Notes: generated by a model not told the origin, from the letters alone. A stretch of DNA of 38,737 nucleotides from Brevundimonas sp. UBA5713 (GCF_002419815.1 NZ_DIGV01000038.1:1-38737), one strand, 5' to 3'; positions 17,813 through 25,892 are shown, counted from the stretch's first letter. Numbers and translations are program-made.

Positions 17813-18819
17813 GCCGACCGGCACGACGGCATCGGCTCGAGGTCGAGCAGGCTGAACAACTCGCTGTCGGCGTCTTCGTCCGGCAGGGGCGTGGTCAGCA
17901 GCTTGCCGCCCACAAAAATAGAGTTGGCACCGGCGAGAAAGCACAGGGCCTGCATTTCAGCGCTCATGCCTTCGCGACCTGCGGACAGACGCACCATGGA
18001 TTTGGGGCAGACCAGCCGGGCAACGGCCACGGTGCGAACGAATTCGACGGGGTGTATCTCGCCACTCTTTAGCACCTGATCGCCCAGCGGCGTGCCGCTG
18101 ACAGGCACCAGCGCATTGACCGGCAGGCTGTCGGGGTGGACGGGAAGGGTGGCCAGTGCATGGAGCAGCCCTGCGCGGTCGCGGCGATGCTCGCCCATGC
18201 CGACAATGCCGCCGCAGCAGGTCCGCATACCGGCCTCGCGCACATGGCTCAGCGTCTCAAGCCGATCCTGATAGGTGCGGGTCGTGACCACGTGGCCGTA
18301 ATAGTCCGGCCCCGTGTCGAGGTTGTGGTTGTAGTAATCCAGACCCGCCTCTTTCAGCTGCCGAGCCTGATCCGCCGTCAGCATGCCAAGGGTGGCGCAG
18401 GTCTCGAGGCCCAGTGCTTTTACCTCGGCGATCATGGCCGCCAGTTTGGGCGTGTCGCGCTCTTTCAGTTCACGCCACGCGGCCCCCATGCAAAAGCGGC
18501 TGGCTCCACCGTTTTTGGCCACCTTTGCAGCCATCACGACCGTCTCCGTCGCCATCAGCTTTTCAGCCTTCAGACCGGTTTTGAAACTGGCCGATTGGGA
18601 GCAATAGCCGCAGTTCTCGGCGCATCCGCCTGTCTTGATCGACAAAAGCTGGCTTTTTTGGACCTGATTGGGATTGAACCAGTGTCGGTGAACCGTTGCC
18701 GCCTGATAGACCAGCTCCATGAAGGGGCGGGCAAACAGCGCTTCGACCTCGTCCAGCCTCCAGTCATGGCGCGGTTGGTACAGGTCTTTGGATGCAGTTA
18801 GGACACGGTCTTGGCTCAC
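17809..18819 (-). CDS. bioB: Biotin synthase
   Basis: The 336-residue radical-SAM enzyme has the [4Fe-4S] motif C66-x3-C70-x2-C73 (GGCAENCGYCSQS). It also keeps the [2Fe-2S] ligand positions: cysteines in SRFCMGAAW, LETCATLGM and MRTCCGGIVG, and Arg in SMVRLSAGRE. It inserts sulfur into dethiobiotin to form biotin. Other bio genes are absent, so bioB is separate from bioADFC here. The upstream gap to the chemoreceptor gene (18820-18923) carries three BioR-like boxes, indicating its own biotin-responsive promoter. It is convergent with the deacetylase gene and overlaps it by 4 bp. Confidence 0.97.
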   Translation of the reverse strand: MSQDRVLTASKDLYQPRHDWRLDEVEALFARPFMELVYQAATVHRHWFNPNQVQKSQLLSIKTGGCAENCGYCSQSASFKTGLKAEKLMATETVVMAAKVAKNGGASRFCMGAAWRELKERDTPKLAAMIAEVKALGLETCATLGMLTADQARQLKEAGLDYYNHNLDTGPDYYGHVVTTRTYQDRLETLSHVREAGMRTCCGGIVGMGEHRRDRAGLLHALATLPVHPDSLPVNALVPVSGTPLGDQVLKSGEIHPVEFVRTVAVARLVCPKSMVRLSAGREGMSAEMQALCFLAGANSIFVGGKLLTTPLPDEDADSELFSLLDLEPMPSCRSA

Positions 18820-18888
18820 CGATATCTCCCGTCACTTCAATAAGCGACGAAGGTTAAAGGCAGCCAAAGCCGTGTCCTATGGCAAATA

Positions 18889-18922
18889 TTATCTATTATT
18901 TGCCTTTATCTATTATCTATAC
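18889..18922 (-). promoter_or_regulatory. Three BioR-like operator boxes upstream of bioB
   Basis: TTATCTATTA at 18889-18898, TTATCTATTA at 18906-18915 and TTATCTATAC at 18913-18922 each differ by one or two bases from TTATCTATAA, the consensus I recall for BioR, the GntR-family biotin regulator of alphaproteobacteria. The second and third overlap by 3 bp. The region is A+T-rich within GC-rich DNA and sits 70-104 bp before the bioB start. On the minus strand it also contains -10-like sequences (TATAGA, GATAAT), so binding would block transcription. Confidence 0.75.
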
Positions 18923-18923
18923 T

Positions 18924-20411
18924 TCAGGCGACTTGAGAGCCGACGATGGTTAGTCGGTGCGGCTGTCCGTCCAGCTTGAAACGCGACACCTGCTGGTTCA
19001 GCACATGGGCCTCATTGGCCAGTTGGCGGGCCGCGGCGGTCGCTTCCTCGGTCATGGCGGCGTTCTGCTGGGTGATGTCGTCCATCTCTCCCATGGCGCG
19101 GCGCACGCGGGCCAAGGCCTCGGCCTGTTCCTGTGCCGAGTGGGCAATGGAGTCCGCCAGGGCATCCACCGCCGTCACCTTGGAGCCGATGCGCTCCAGA
19201 GCCTCGCCGGTTTTTTCAACCAGATCGACACCGCGCGACACATGGTTGGTCGATGTCGAGATCAGCCCGCGGATTTCGCCGGAGGCAGCCGCAGAACGCT
19301 GGGCCAGCGCGCGCACTTCCTGTGCCACGACGGAGAAACCGCGACCGGCATCGCCGGCGCGGGCCGCCTCGACGCTGGCGTTCAGGGCCAGAAGGTTGGT
19401 CTGGAAGGCGATCTCGTCGATCAGGCTGGTGAAGCGGGCGATCTCCGCAGAGGATTCTGCAATTGCGTGAATGGCCTGAACGGCATTGGCAACGACGGCA
19501 CCGGTTTCCTCTACGTCCGAGCGCGCCTCGGCCAGAGCCTTGGCAGTCTCGCGGGCCCCCTCGGCAGAGGAGGCGACCTGACGGGCGATGGCGTCGGCCT
19601 CGGCCACAGTGCGTTCCAGATTTGCGGCTTGGCGCTCGGTGCGCGTCGCGAGGTCTTCGGAGGCGACCGCCAGCTGGCTGGAGCCCGCGCTGAGGCTTTC
19701 CACGCTGTCGGCCACGGCGCGCACGGCGGTGCGAAGGGCGCGTGTCGCGGCGTGGAAATCGTGTTGCAGCGAGCGGTATTCCTCGGGGAAGGTCTCGGCG
19801 ATGGTGGTGGTCAGATCGTTGTCCGCCAGTGCGTGCAGGGCCTGGCCCAGAGCGGCGACCACCTGCGTCTGTCGGGCCTCGGCCTCGGCCTGTGCCTGCT
19901 GGGCGCGTTTGCGCGCCTCGTCGAGGGTTTCCAGATAGATGCTGATGGCCATGTCCATATCCAGCATCACGCGCTGGGACAGTTCGGCAATGGCCTCGGC
20001 AGTGATGGCGTCGTGGGCCTTTTTATTGGCAAACAGCTTGCGCGGGCGCTCGGCAATGGCGCGCGTAAGATAGGCCAGCACCACACTATAGCCGCCGATG
20101 TACCAGCGCGGCTCCAGCCCGATGCGGGCGTGCACGCGGCCGATGCGGCGCACGGACTCGGCATAGTTTTCGTCGGCGCGGCCCTCAATAATGGCGCGCC
20201 AGTGATCCTGCTGGGCAGAGTGGGCCGCCGAGATATGGCCTTCGTTCTGGAAAAAGCGGCGTGTGGCCGGCTCGGCGCGAACGCGGTCGTAAAATGCATC
20301 CAGCGCCTTGGGCAGGGCCGCCTGAACGATAGGGGCCATGGCGCGATAGCCTGCAGAAGCCTGACCCAGCCCCATGAAGTTCATGCGATGCTCGAGTACG
20401 TCGACCGACAT
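18924..20411 (-). CDS. Globin-coupled methyl-accepting chemotaxis protein (aerotaxis-type sensor)
   Basis: The 495-residue protein has an N-terminal sensor globin (about 10-165), with the proximal haem ligand probably His94 in IGRVHARIGLEPRWYIGGY. A short linker with HAMP-like character follows (about 180-245), then a methyl-accepting signalling domain with the hairpin-tip region EIAFQTNLLALNASVEAARAG. No transmembrane helix is seen, so it is a soluble receptor like HemAT, sensing oxygen or another haem ligand and signalling to CheA. The ATG at 20411 follows GAGGT at a suitable distance. bioB lies downstream on the same strand but has its own promoter region. Confidence 0.92.
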   Translation of the reverse strand: MSVDVLEHRMNFMGLGQASAGYRAMAPIVQAALPKALDAFYDRVRAEPATRRFFQNEGHISAAHSAQQDHWRAIIEGRADENYAESVRRIGRVHARIGLEPRWYIGGYSVVLAYLTRAIAERPRKLFANKKAHDAITAEAIAELSQRVMLDMDMAISIYLETLDEARKRAQQAQAEAEARQTQVVAALGQALHALADNDLTTTIAETFPEEYRSLQHDFHAATRALRTAVRAVADSVESLSAGSSQLAVASEDLATRTERQAANLERTVAEADAIARQVASSAEGARETAKALAEARSDVEETGAVVANAVQAIHAIAESSAEIARFTSLIDEIAFQTNLLALNASVEAARAGDAGRGFSVVAQEVRALAQRSAAASGEIRGLISTSTNHVSRGVDLVEKTGEALERIGSKVTAVDALADSIAHSAQEQAEALARVRRAMGEMDDITQQNAAMTEEATAAARQLANEAHVLNQQVSRFKLDGQPHRLTIVGSQVA

Positions 20412-20550
20412 TACAACAACCTACCTCTACTGGCGCACGCGGCGCGGCACTGATCCTCCTTCTGAGGATGCGGGGTTTCACGTAGGTCGTGAATGCCAAC
20501 GCTTCCTTAATCTGGATCAATTTCCTCGGAAATCAGGTGATCGGGACGAC

Positions 20551-20570
20551 ATATAAAGACATCTTTATAT
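20551..20570 (+). promoter_or_regulatory. Near-perfect palindrome upstream of ahcY (SahR-like site)
   Basis: ATATAAAGACATCTTTATAT consists of two perfect 9-bp arms around a CA centre, 72 bp before the ahcY start. It resembles the ATATAAAGATATCTTTATAT-type site that I associate with SahR, the ArsR-family regulator responding to S-adenosylhomocysteine. The link to ahcY, which encodes SAH hydrolase, makes this a natural operator. The regulator gene itself is not in the window. Confidence 0.7.
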
Positions 20571-20590
20571 CTTGATTGCCCTCCACTGCG

Positions 20591-20633
20591 GCTCGGGGTA
20601 TGATCCGCGCAATCTGAAAATTGTGCCGAGAGC
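20591..20633 (+). promoter_or_regulatory. Possible nested hairpin in the ahcY leader
   Basis: GCGCAAT (20607-20613) pairs with ATTGTGC (20620-20626) around CTGAAA, with one G-U pair. An outer stem GCTCG (20591-20595) can pair with CGAG-A-GC (20627-20633). The structure ends 8 nt before the ahcY ATG and would include its ribosome-binding site region. It does not match the SAH or SAM riboswitch consensus that I know, so it may be incidental. Confidence 0.3.
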
Positions 20634-20641
20634 CCCTTCGC

Positions 20642-22033
20642 ATGACCGACTACATTGTCCGCGACATTTCGCTGGCCGACTATGGCCGCAAGGAAATCGC
20701 TATCGCCGAAACCGAAATGCCGGGCCTGATGGCGCTGCGTGCGGAATATGGTGAGGCCAAGCCGCTGAAGGGTGCCCGCATCGCCGGCTCCCTGCACATG
20801 ACCATCCAGACCGCCGTTCTGATCCAGACGCTGGAAGCGCTGGGTGCTGAAGTGCGCTGGGCCTCGTGCAACATCTTCTCGACCCAGGACCATGCCGCTG
20901 CGGCGATCGCTGATGCTGGTACTCCGGTTTTCGCCTTCAAGGGCGAGACGCTGGAAGAGTACTGGGATTATGCCCACAAGATCTTCGAATGGGCTGACGG
21001 CGGCTATCCGAACCTGATCCTCGACGACGGCGGAGACGCGACCCTGCTGTGCGTGCTTGGTCCGAAGGCGGAGAAGGACCCGTCGGTTCTGAACAACCCG
21101 CAGAACGAAGAAGAGGAAGCCCTCTTCAAGGTGATGAAGCGCTATCTGGCCGAGAAGCCGGGCTTCTATTCGGCCATCCGTGACGCCATCGGCGGCGTGT
21201 CGGAAGAAACCACCACCGGCGTGCACCGCCTTTACCAGATGGCAGAGCGCGGCGAGCTGCCGTTCCCGGCCATCAACGTCAACGACAGCGTCACCAAGTC
21301 GAAGTTCGACAACCTGTACGGCTGCCGTGAATCGCTGGTCGACGCCATCCGTCGCGGCACCGACGTCATGCTGTCGGGCAAGGTTGCTGTGGTCTGCGGC
21401 TACGGCGACGTGGGTAAGGGCTCGGCCGCTTCGCTGCGTAATGGCGGCGCACGCGTGATCGTCACCGAAATCGATCCGATCTGCGCCCTGCAGGCCGCGA
21501 TGGAAGGTTACGAGGTCCAGACGCTGGAAGACGTTGCCGACAAGGCTGACATCTTCGTCACCACCACCGGCAACAAGGACGTCATTCGCGTCGAGCACAT
21601 GCGCGCCATGCGCAACAACGCCATCGTCTGCAACATCGGTCACTTCGACTCGGAAATTCAGGTCGCTGGCCTGAAGAACCTGAAGTGGGACGAGATCAAG
21701 CCGCAGGTGCACCACATCGAGTTCCCGGACGGCAAGAAGATCATCCTTCTGTCGGAAGGCCGTCTGGTGAACCTGGGCAACGCGACCGGCCACCCGTCGT
21801 TCGTGATGTCGGCTTCGTTCACCAACCAGACGCTGGCCCAAATCGAACTGTGGACCAACGCCTCGAAGTACGAGAACAAGGTCTACACCCTGCCGAAACA
21901 CCTCGACGAGAAGGTCGCCTTCCTGCACCTCGCCAAGCTGGGTGCCAAGCTGACCAAGCTCAACGACGAGCAGGCCAAATACATCAACGTGCCGGTCGAA
22001 GGCCCGTTCAAGCCGGACCACTATCGCTACTAA
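20642..22033 (+). CDS. ahcY: Adenosylhomocysteinase (S-adenosyl-L-homocysteine hydrolase)
   Basis: The 463-residue enzyme starts MTDYIVRDISLADYGRKEI and has the hallmark NAD-binding loop GYGDVGKGSA, the substrate-domain GSLHMTIQTAVLIQTL and the C-terminal KPDHYRY. It hydrolyses S-adenosylhomocysteine to adenosine and homocysteine, removing the product inhibitor of SAM-dependent methyltransferases. ATG 20642 was chosen over the TTG at 20621 because the conserved N-terminus starts there. It carries the insertion typical of the proteobacterial long form. The promoter region contains a palindromic site at 20551-20570, and a weak terminator follows at 22061-22090. Confidence 0.97.
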   Translation: MTDYIVRDISLADYGRKEIAIAETEMPGLMALRAEYGEAKPLKGARIAGSLHMTIQTAVLIQTLEALGAEVRWASCNIFSTQDHAAAAIADAGTPVFAFKGETLEEYWDYAHKIFEWADGGYPNLILDDGGDATLLCVLGPKAEKDPSVLNNPQNEEEEALFKVMKRYLAEKPGFYSAIRDAIGGVSEETTTGVHRLYQMAERGELPFPAINVNDSVTKSKFDNLYGCRESLVDAIRRGTDVMLSGKVAVVCGYGDVGKGSAASLRNGGARVIVTEIDPICALQAAMEGYEVQTLEDVADKADIFVTTTGNKDVIRVEHMRAMRNNAIVCNIGHFDSEIQVAGLKNLKWDEIKPQVHHIEFPDGKKIILLSEGRLVNLGNATGHPSFVMSASFTNQTLAQIELWTNASKYENKVYTLPKHLDEKVAFLHLAKLGAKLTKLNDEQAKYINVPVEGPFKPDHYRY

Positions 22034-22060
22034 GACAAGCGGTTATCCGTGCACGGAAGA

Positions 22061-22090
22061 AGGGTCGGTGGTTTCACCGGCCCTTATTTC
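22061..22090 (+). terminator. Likely terminator of ahcY
   Basis: AGGGTCGGTG (22061-22070) pairs with CACCGGCCCT (22075-22084) including one G-U pair, with a 4-nt loop and followed by TATTTC. It lies 27 bp after the ahcY stop and before the convergent gene end at 22102. The T run is poor, so termination is likely but not certain. Confidence 0.55.
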
Positions 22091-22101
22091 ATGCTGACCG
22101 A

Positions 22102-23223
22102 TCAGGCCATCAGTTCGCGGGCCATGTCGTCGAAATCCCGGCCCATCAGGCCGGTTTCGAAATCCATGAAGATATCGATCAACTCATCGGCCGTGACAGG
22201 CGCGGCCTTGGGGTTAAAGCGAAAACGCCAGAAGCTGACGATGTGCTGGATGGCCCCCAGTTGATCGCCCAGTCGCGAGAAGAGGTTGGGCGCCTCCAAT
22301 AGAAAGTCTCTAAACGCAATCGGATTGCCCTCACGGGTAAGACCGGCATAGGCATCGTCATAGTACCGAAGGGTCTGGCTGACCTTTTCGCAGGTCTTCA
22401 TGATGTTGGTGCGCAGTACGCCCCGACCGCGATTGATATAGTCCCTGGCACCGGCATCGACGGGGCCATAGGGTTTGACGGTATTCACCTCGTCAGCCAC
22501 GCCGACAATGTCGCTCATCAGGCTGTTCAGGCACCATTTGTAATAGAGGAAGCCTTTCCAGCAGAAGATGCCCTCCTGATACTGCTCCGGCTCAAGCCTC
22601 AAGGTGGCACGTAGGGCGTCCAGACGATCTCCGGGGTCATTGGACAGGATCTTGCCGGCCATGCGCGCCGTCGACCCCGCCGAGACAGCGTTGCCGCCCA
22701 TGCTGAGTGTCACCAGTGGCTCGATCTCTTTTTCGACAAAGGCCGACATGCGCTCCAGATCGGCCTCGCTGATGGCGAAATAGCAGGGCGCGGCAAATAC
22801 CCCGCCGCGGCGCAGCTGTTCGCGCAGCAGAAACGGGTCCAGCGACGGCAGCTGGTCCATCAGGCGCAAGGTGCGGATGTCGGCATGGTCCGACGGCAGG
22901 CCAAACGCTTCCAGCATGACCCGCTCGAAACCGATCTGGTTCACAAACACAAATCGCCCGCCGGTTTTCAGATCGGTCGCATCGATGGGCAGGACCACCT
23001 TGGTGGCCACCTGACGGCGACCGGCAAAAGAGTCGGTCTCGTTACGGCGAAGGCGATGCTTGATGATCAGGGAGGCATTTAGCCCTGGCGTCTGGAACAT
23101 GGGGTTTTCCGCCCATTCCGCCGTATGGCCGTGCTCGTCCGCCACCTTGAGAAGATTCAGGACGCGTGCGGTCGAGGCGGAGCGACGAAGATGTTCGAGA
23201 TTGCGAATGGCGCGGTCGGTCAT
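22102..23223 (-). CDS. Conserved-looking cytosolic protein of unknown function
   Basis: The 373-residue protein has no signal peptide, no transmembrane helix and no domain I recognise. It is mixed alpha/beta with a helical C-terminal half (YYKWCLNSLMSDIVGVADEVN, then DAGARDYINRGRG and TLRYYDDAYAGL). Codon use is like its neighbours, and the frame is open for over 1.1 kb with no comparable competing frame, so it is a real gene. It is convergent with ahcY and lies 124 bp downstream of the TonB receptor, from which it is separated by a terminator at 23295-23324. No operon partner suggests a function. Confidence 0.8.
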   Translation of the reverse strand: MTDRAIRNLEHLRRSASTARVLNLLKVADEHGHTAEWAENPMFQTPGLNASLIIKHRLRRNETDSFAGRRQVATKVVLPIDATDLKTGGRFVFVNQIGFERVMLEAFGLPSDHADIRTLRLMDQLPSLDPFLLREQLRRGGVFAAPCYFAISEADLERMSAFVEKEIEPLVTLSMGGNAVSAGSTARMAGKILSNDPGDRLDALRATLRLEPEQYQEGIFCWKGFLYYKWCLNSLMSDIVGVADEVNTVKPYGPVDAGARDYINRGRGVLRTNIMKTCEKVSQTLRYYDDAYAGLTREGNPIAFRDFLLEAPNLFSRLGDQLGAIQHIVSFWRFRFNPKAAPVTADELIDIFMDFETGLMGRDFDDMARELMA

Positions 23224-23294
23224 GGTCCCGAAATATGGGTGCCATTTATGACCAACGGCTTAGCTTGATCGCACCATTGTCGTGCACAGCCCAA

Positions 23295-23324
23295 GAAAAA
23301 GGGCCGCCCTTTCGGCGCGGCCCT
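23295..23324 (-). terminator. Rho-independent terminator of the TonB-dependent receptor gene
   Basis: AGGGCCGC (23300-23307) pairs with GCGGCCCT (23317-23324) around a 9-nt loop. On the minus strand it is followed by CTTTTTCTT. It lies just after the receptor stop codon at 23348. Confidence 0.85.
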
Positions 23325-23347
23325 GAAGTTTCTCGGGGGAGGAAGCT

Positions 23348-25531
23348 TTAGAAGTTGGTCGTGACCGACAGCCACAGGCGGCGGGGTTCCTGATTGTTTG
23401 CGTACTCGGCCGCATACTCAGGCGTGGTTCCGTACGGGATCAGGCGGACAAAGTCCTTGTCGAACAGGTTGTAGATGGCCGCGTTCAGGGTGACGCGGTC
23501 GTTCAGCTCATAGGAGCCGCCGATGTGGAACAGCTCATAGGCTTTGAGCTCGCCGATCTGGGCCGAGATGGCCTCGTCACCGCGCCAGCGCTCCGAACGG
23601 TACTCGCCGCGCACCCAGGCCGACAGGCGGTCGGTGGCATTCCAACGCAGTTGGGCGTTGATCATGTGTTCCGGCGTGTCGGTCAGCGGCTGGCCCTTGT
23701 TCAGGCCGGTCTTCTGCTCGCTGTCCGTGTAGGTGTAGTTGCCGCTCAGCGTCCATTGGTCATTGAAGCGGTAACGGGCGTTGGCTTCCACGCCTTGGGT
23801 GACAGCTTCGTCGACGTTTACGCTCTGGCCGAAGGTGGCAAAGCCGGACCAATAGCCGACGTCCACGCAGCCAGTCTTGTCGTAGTTGCCCGCAGCGTAG
23901 TCAGCAGCCGAGACATTGTACGAACAGTTGGCGACCGGCGTGCCCGTGGCGATCTTGTCGTCGAACTCGTTGCGGAACACGGTGGCGCTGGCGCGAAGCT
24001 TCTGGCCCGCGTCGTAGTAGACGCCGAACTCATAGGCGGTGCTGGTCTCTGGCGTCAGCGTTGGCGTGCCGATCAGCGGCATGGTGCCCTGACGGCCAAA
24101 GCCGTTGATGCCGGGGGTCAGTTGTTCCAGACGCGGGGTCTTGTAGCCACTGCTGACGCCGCCTTTCAGGGTCCATACGTCATTGGCATTCCAGACCAGA
24201 TAAGCGCGCGGGCTGATATGGTCGCCGAAGCTGGAGTGCTCGTCGTAACGCACACCCACGGTCAGGGCCAGATCGTCGCGGAAACGCCACTCGTCCTCGG
24301 CGAACAGAGCCCATTGCTCGAAGCTGAAATTACCTGCGGCCACGCCATCGGTCATTTCGGCGTCCATATATTGGCCGCCGAGCGTGAAGGTGTGGTTGCG
24401 CCATTGGCTGTTCAGCTTGGTGTCGAACAGGGTGGTGGTGGTTTCAAGCGTACGTGCGGAGCCGGCATTGGGAACGGCGCGGGGACCGGTGATGGCACCC
24501 GGAATGGTGCGGCCCAGCGTCTCGGTTTCGTTGCGCGACAGAGTGCTTTCCAGCGTGCCGAAGCCCAGACGCCAGTTGTGGGCCAGCGAGATCTGTTCGC
24601 GGTTGAACTCCAGGAAATCCTGATAGCCCGAGGCGTTGGTGGGCGTGTCCAAGGTGCCCATCTGGCTCTTGGCATTGTCGTACCACTGGCTGCCCTTCTC
24701 ATAGTCCAGCCACAGATCATGATCGGCATTGGGAGTGAGGGTCAGGCGACCACCCAGGTTCCAGATTTCATAGGCGGTGGCGCTGCGGCCAAAGCCGGTG
24801 ACATCGACCTCATTGTTATCGATATCGCGGAACTTCAGGTTGGAATCTTCGCGCTCCGACCACGAACCGCGTACCGTCAGGCCCAGCAGGTCCTTCACCA
24901 GCGGACCCGAGGCGTAGCCATTCAGCCCCCAAAAGTCGCCGAACTCGCTGTCGCCTTGCAGGGTGTAGTTGGCCGAGGCCGAACCGCCCCACACATCGCC
25001 GACCTTGCGGGTGATGATGTTGACCACGCCGCCCATGGCGTCAGAGCCGTACAGGGTGGCGACCGGACCGCGCACAACTTCAATGCGCTCGATGGCCGAG
25101 ACCGGCGGCAGGAAGCTGTTGGAGGTTTCGCCAAAACCGTTCGGGGTGACACTGCCGGCCGTGTTCTGGCGGCGGCCATCGATCAGGATCAGGGTGTAGT
25201 CAGAACCCATGCCGCGAATATTGATGGTCTGACCGCCGGTCTTGCCTACGCCCGAGCCGGTGTCGACGCCTTCGACGTTATTGAGCACTTCGGCGATGGA
25301 GGTGGCGCGCAACTCTTCGATGGCCGCACGCGGCAGCACGCTGATCGAAGCGGGGGCCTGGGTGACGCGCTGCTCGAAGCCCGATGCCGTCACCACCACG
25401 TCGGTGACGCGGGTGGTTTCCTGATAATCCAGAGCCACGTCTTCGGCCTGTGCGGTGGTGCCCAAAAGGCTGAACCCCAAAGCCGATGCGGCCAGAAGTT
25501 GAGAGCGACGTGACATTATCTGAACAGACAT
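23348..25531 (-). CDS. TonB-dependent receptor (FepA/CirA-like siderophore type)
   Basis: The 727-residue outer-membrane protein has a Sec signal peptide ending TAQA-ED (about residue 30), a TonB-box-like segment DVVVTASG (about 44-51), a plug domain (INIRGMGSDYTLILIDGRR, ERIEVVRGPVATLYGSDAMGGVVNIITRK) and a 22-strand barrel ending in the C-terminal aromatic residue (SVTTNF), as expected for BamA recognition. The plug sequence is of the catecholate-siderophore/colicin-receptor kind, but the ligand cannot be deduced. The start may be 25531 or 25516 (MSRRSQLLAAS); both give a signal peptide. A Fur-like site lies at 25572-25586 in the promoter region, fitting iron-limited expression. Confidence 0.93.
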   Translation of the reverse strand: MSVQIMSRRSQLLAASALGFSLLGTTAQAEDVALDYQETTRVTDVVVTASGFEQRVTQAPASISVLPRAAIEELRATSIAEVLNNVEGVDTGSGVGKTGGQTINIRGMGSDYTLILIDGRRQNTAGSVTPNGFGETSNSFLPPVSAIERIEVVRGPVATLYGSDAMGGVVNIITRKVGDVWGGSASANYTLQGDSEFGDFWGLNGYASGPLVKDLLGLTVRGSWSEREDSNLKFRDIDNNEVDVTGFGRSATAYEIWNLGGRLTLTPNADHDLWLDYEKGSQWYDNAKSQMGTLDTPTNASGYQDFLEFNREQISLAHNWRLGFGTLESTLSRNETETLGRTIPGAITGPRAVPNAGSARTLETTTTLFDTKLNSQWRNHTFTLGGQYMDAEMTDGVAAGNFSFEQWALFAEDEWRFRDDLALTVGVRYDEHSSFGDHISPRAYLVWNANDVWTLKGGVSSGYKTPRLEQLTPGINGFGRQGTMPLIGTPTLTPETSTAYEFGVYYDAGQKLRASATVFRNEFDDKIATGTPVANCSYNVSAADYAAGNYDKTGCVDVGYWSGFATFGQSVNVDEAVTQGVEANARYRFNDQWTLSGNYTYTDSEQKTGLNKGQPLTDTPEHMINAQLRWNATDRLSAWVRGEYRSERWRGDEAISAQIGELKAYELFHIGGSYELNDRVTLNAAIYNLFDKDFVRLIPYGTTPEYAAEYANNQEPRRLWLSVTTNF

Positions 25532-25571
25532 AACATTCCTGCGCTATTTGCGACCGCTTCTCAACATCATG

Positions 25572-25586
25572 TGCGAACGATTTGCA
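25572..25586 (-). promoter_or_regulatory. Fur/Mur-like palindrome upstream of the TonB receptor
   Basis: TGCGAACGATTTGCA is a 15-bp dyad (TGCGAA and TTTGCA arms with one mismatch, centre at 25579), 41 bp upstream of the receptor start. It resembles the TGCAAATnATTTGCA-like sites described for alphaproteobacterial Fur-family regulators. The link to an iron-uptake receptor supports this, but no binding data exist. Confidence 0.55.
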
Positions 25587-25688
25587 ACAGCAATTTTGAC
25601 GCAATTCGATCACGTTCTTCTTTTTCTGCGACAGGGTGCGAAAAAGGGCGCGCTGGCGTCGATGGTCGAGGCAGCCTAGAAGGGGGCC

Positions 25689-25892
25689 ATGAACCTGATC
25701 GATATTCTCATCATCGCCGCGATGGTCGCTGTGGTCATCACCTTGGGTTTTGGCATGCACGCGCTTTATAAAGGTGGCGACGAAGGCCGGACGCGCTCGA
25801 ACAAGCTGATGCGTTTGCGCGTTGTCCTGCAGGCCGTGGCCATTGTGTTGCTGGTCATCGGCATGGCGATCAAGGCCGGTCAGGGCGCTTGA
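25689..25892 (+). CDS. Small twin-transmembrane protein (HIG1-like)
   Basis: The 67-residue protein is almost entirely two hydrophobic helices (about 4-27 and 44-63) joined by a basic loop (GGDEGRTRSNKLMRLR), which places the loop in the cytoplasm. This is the pattern of the 'twin transmembrane protein' family with HIG1-type topology, related to respiratory supercomplex factors. It lies 34 bp upstream of the cobalamin adenosyltransferase gene, an arrangement common in Caulobacterales. The exact role is unknown. ATG 25689 is preceded by AGAAGGGGG at 25678-25686, a strong ribosome-binding site. Confidence 0.8.
   Translation: MNLIDILIIAAMVAVVITLGFGMHALYKGGDEGRTRSNKLMRLRVVLQAVAIVLLVIGMAIKAGQGA

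Noticed and set aside
18957..20453. Open frame of 498 codons on the plus strand opposite the chemoreceptor
   Set aside because: The Gly/His-rich translation lacks domains, and the minus strand encodes a clear globin-MCP.
20581..20641. SAH riboswitch before ahcY
   Set aside because: The leader can fold, but its sequence does not match the conserved core of the SAH riboswitch as I know it. It was kept only as an unclassified hairpin.
23525..25513. Open frame of 662 codons on the plus strand opposite the TonB receptor
   Set aside because: The minus-strand frame has a signal peptide, plug motifs and a terminal aromatic residue; the opposite frame has none and is a shadow.
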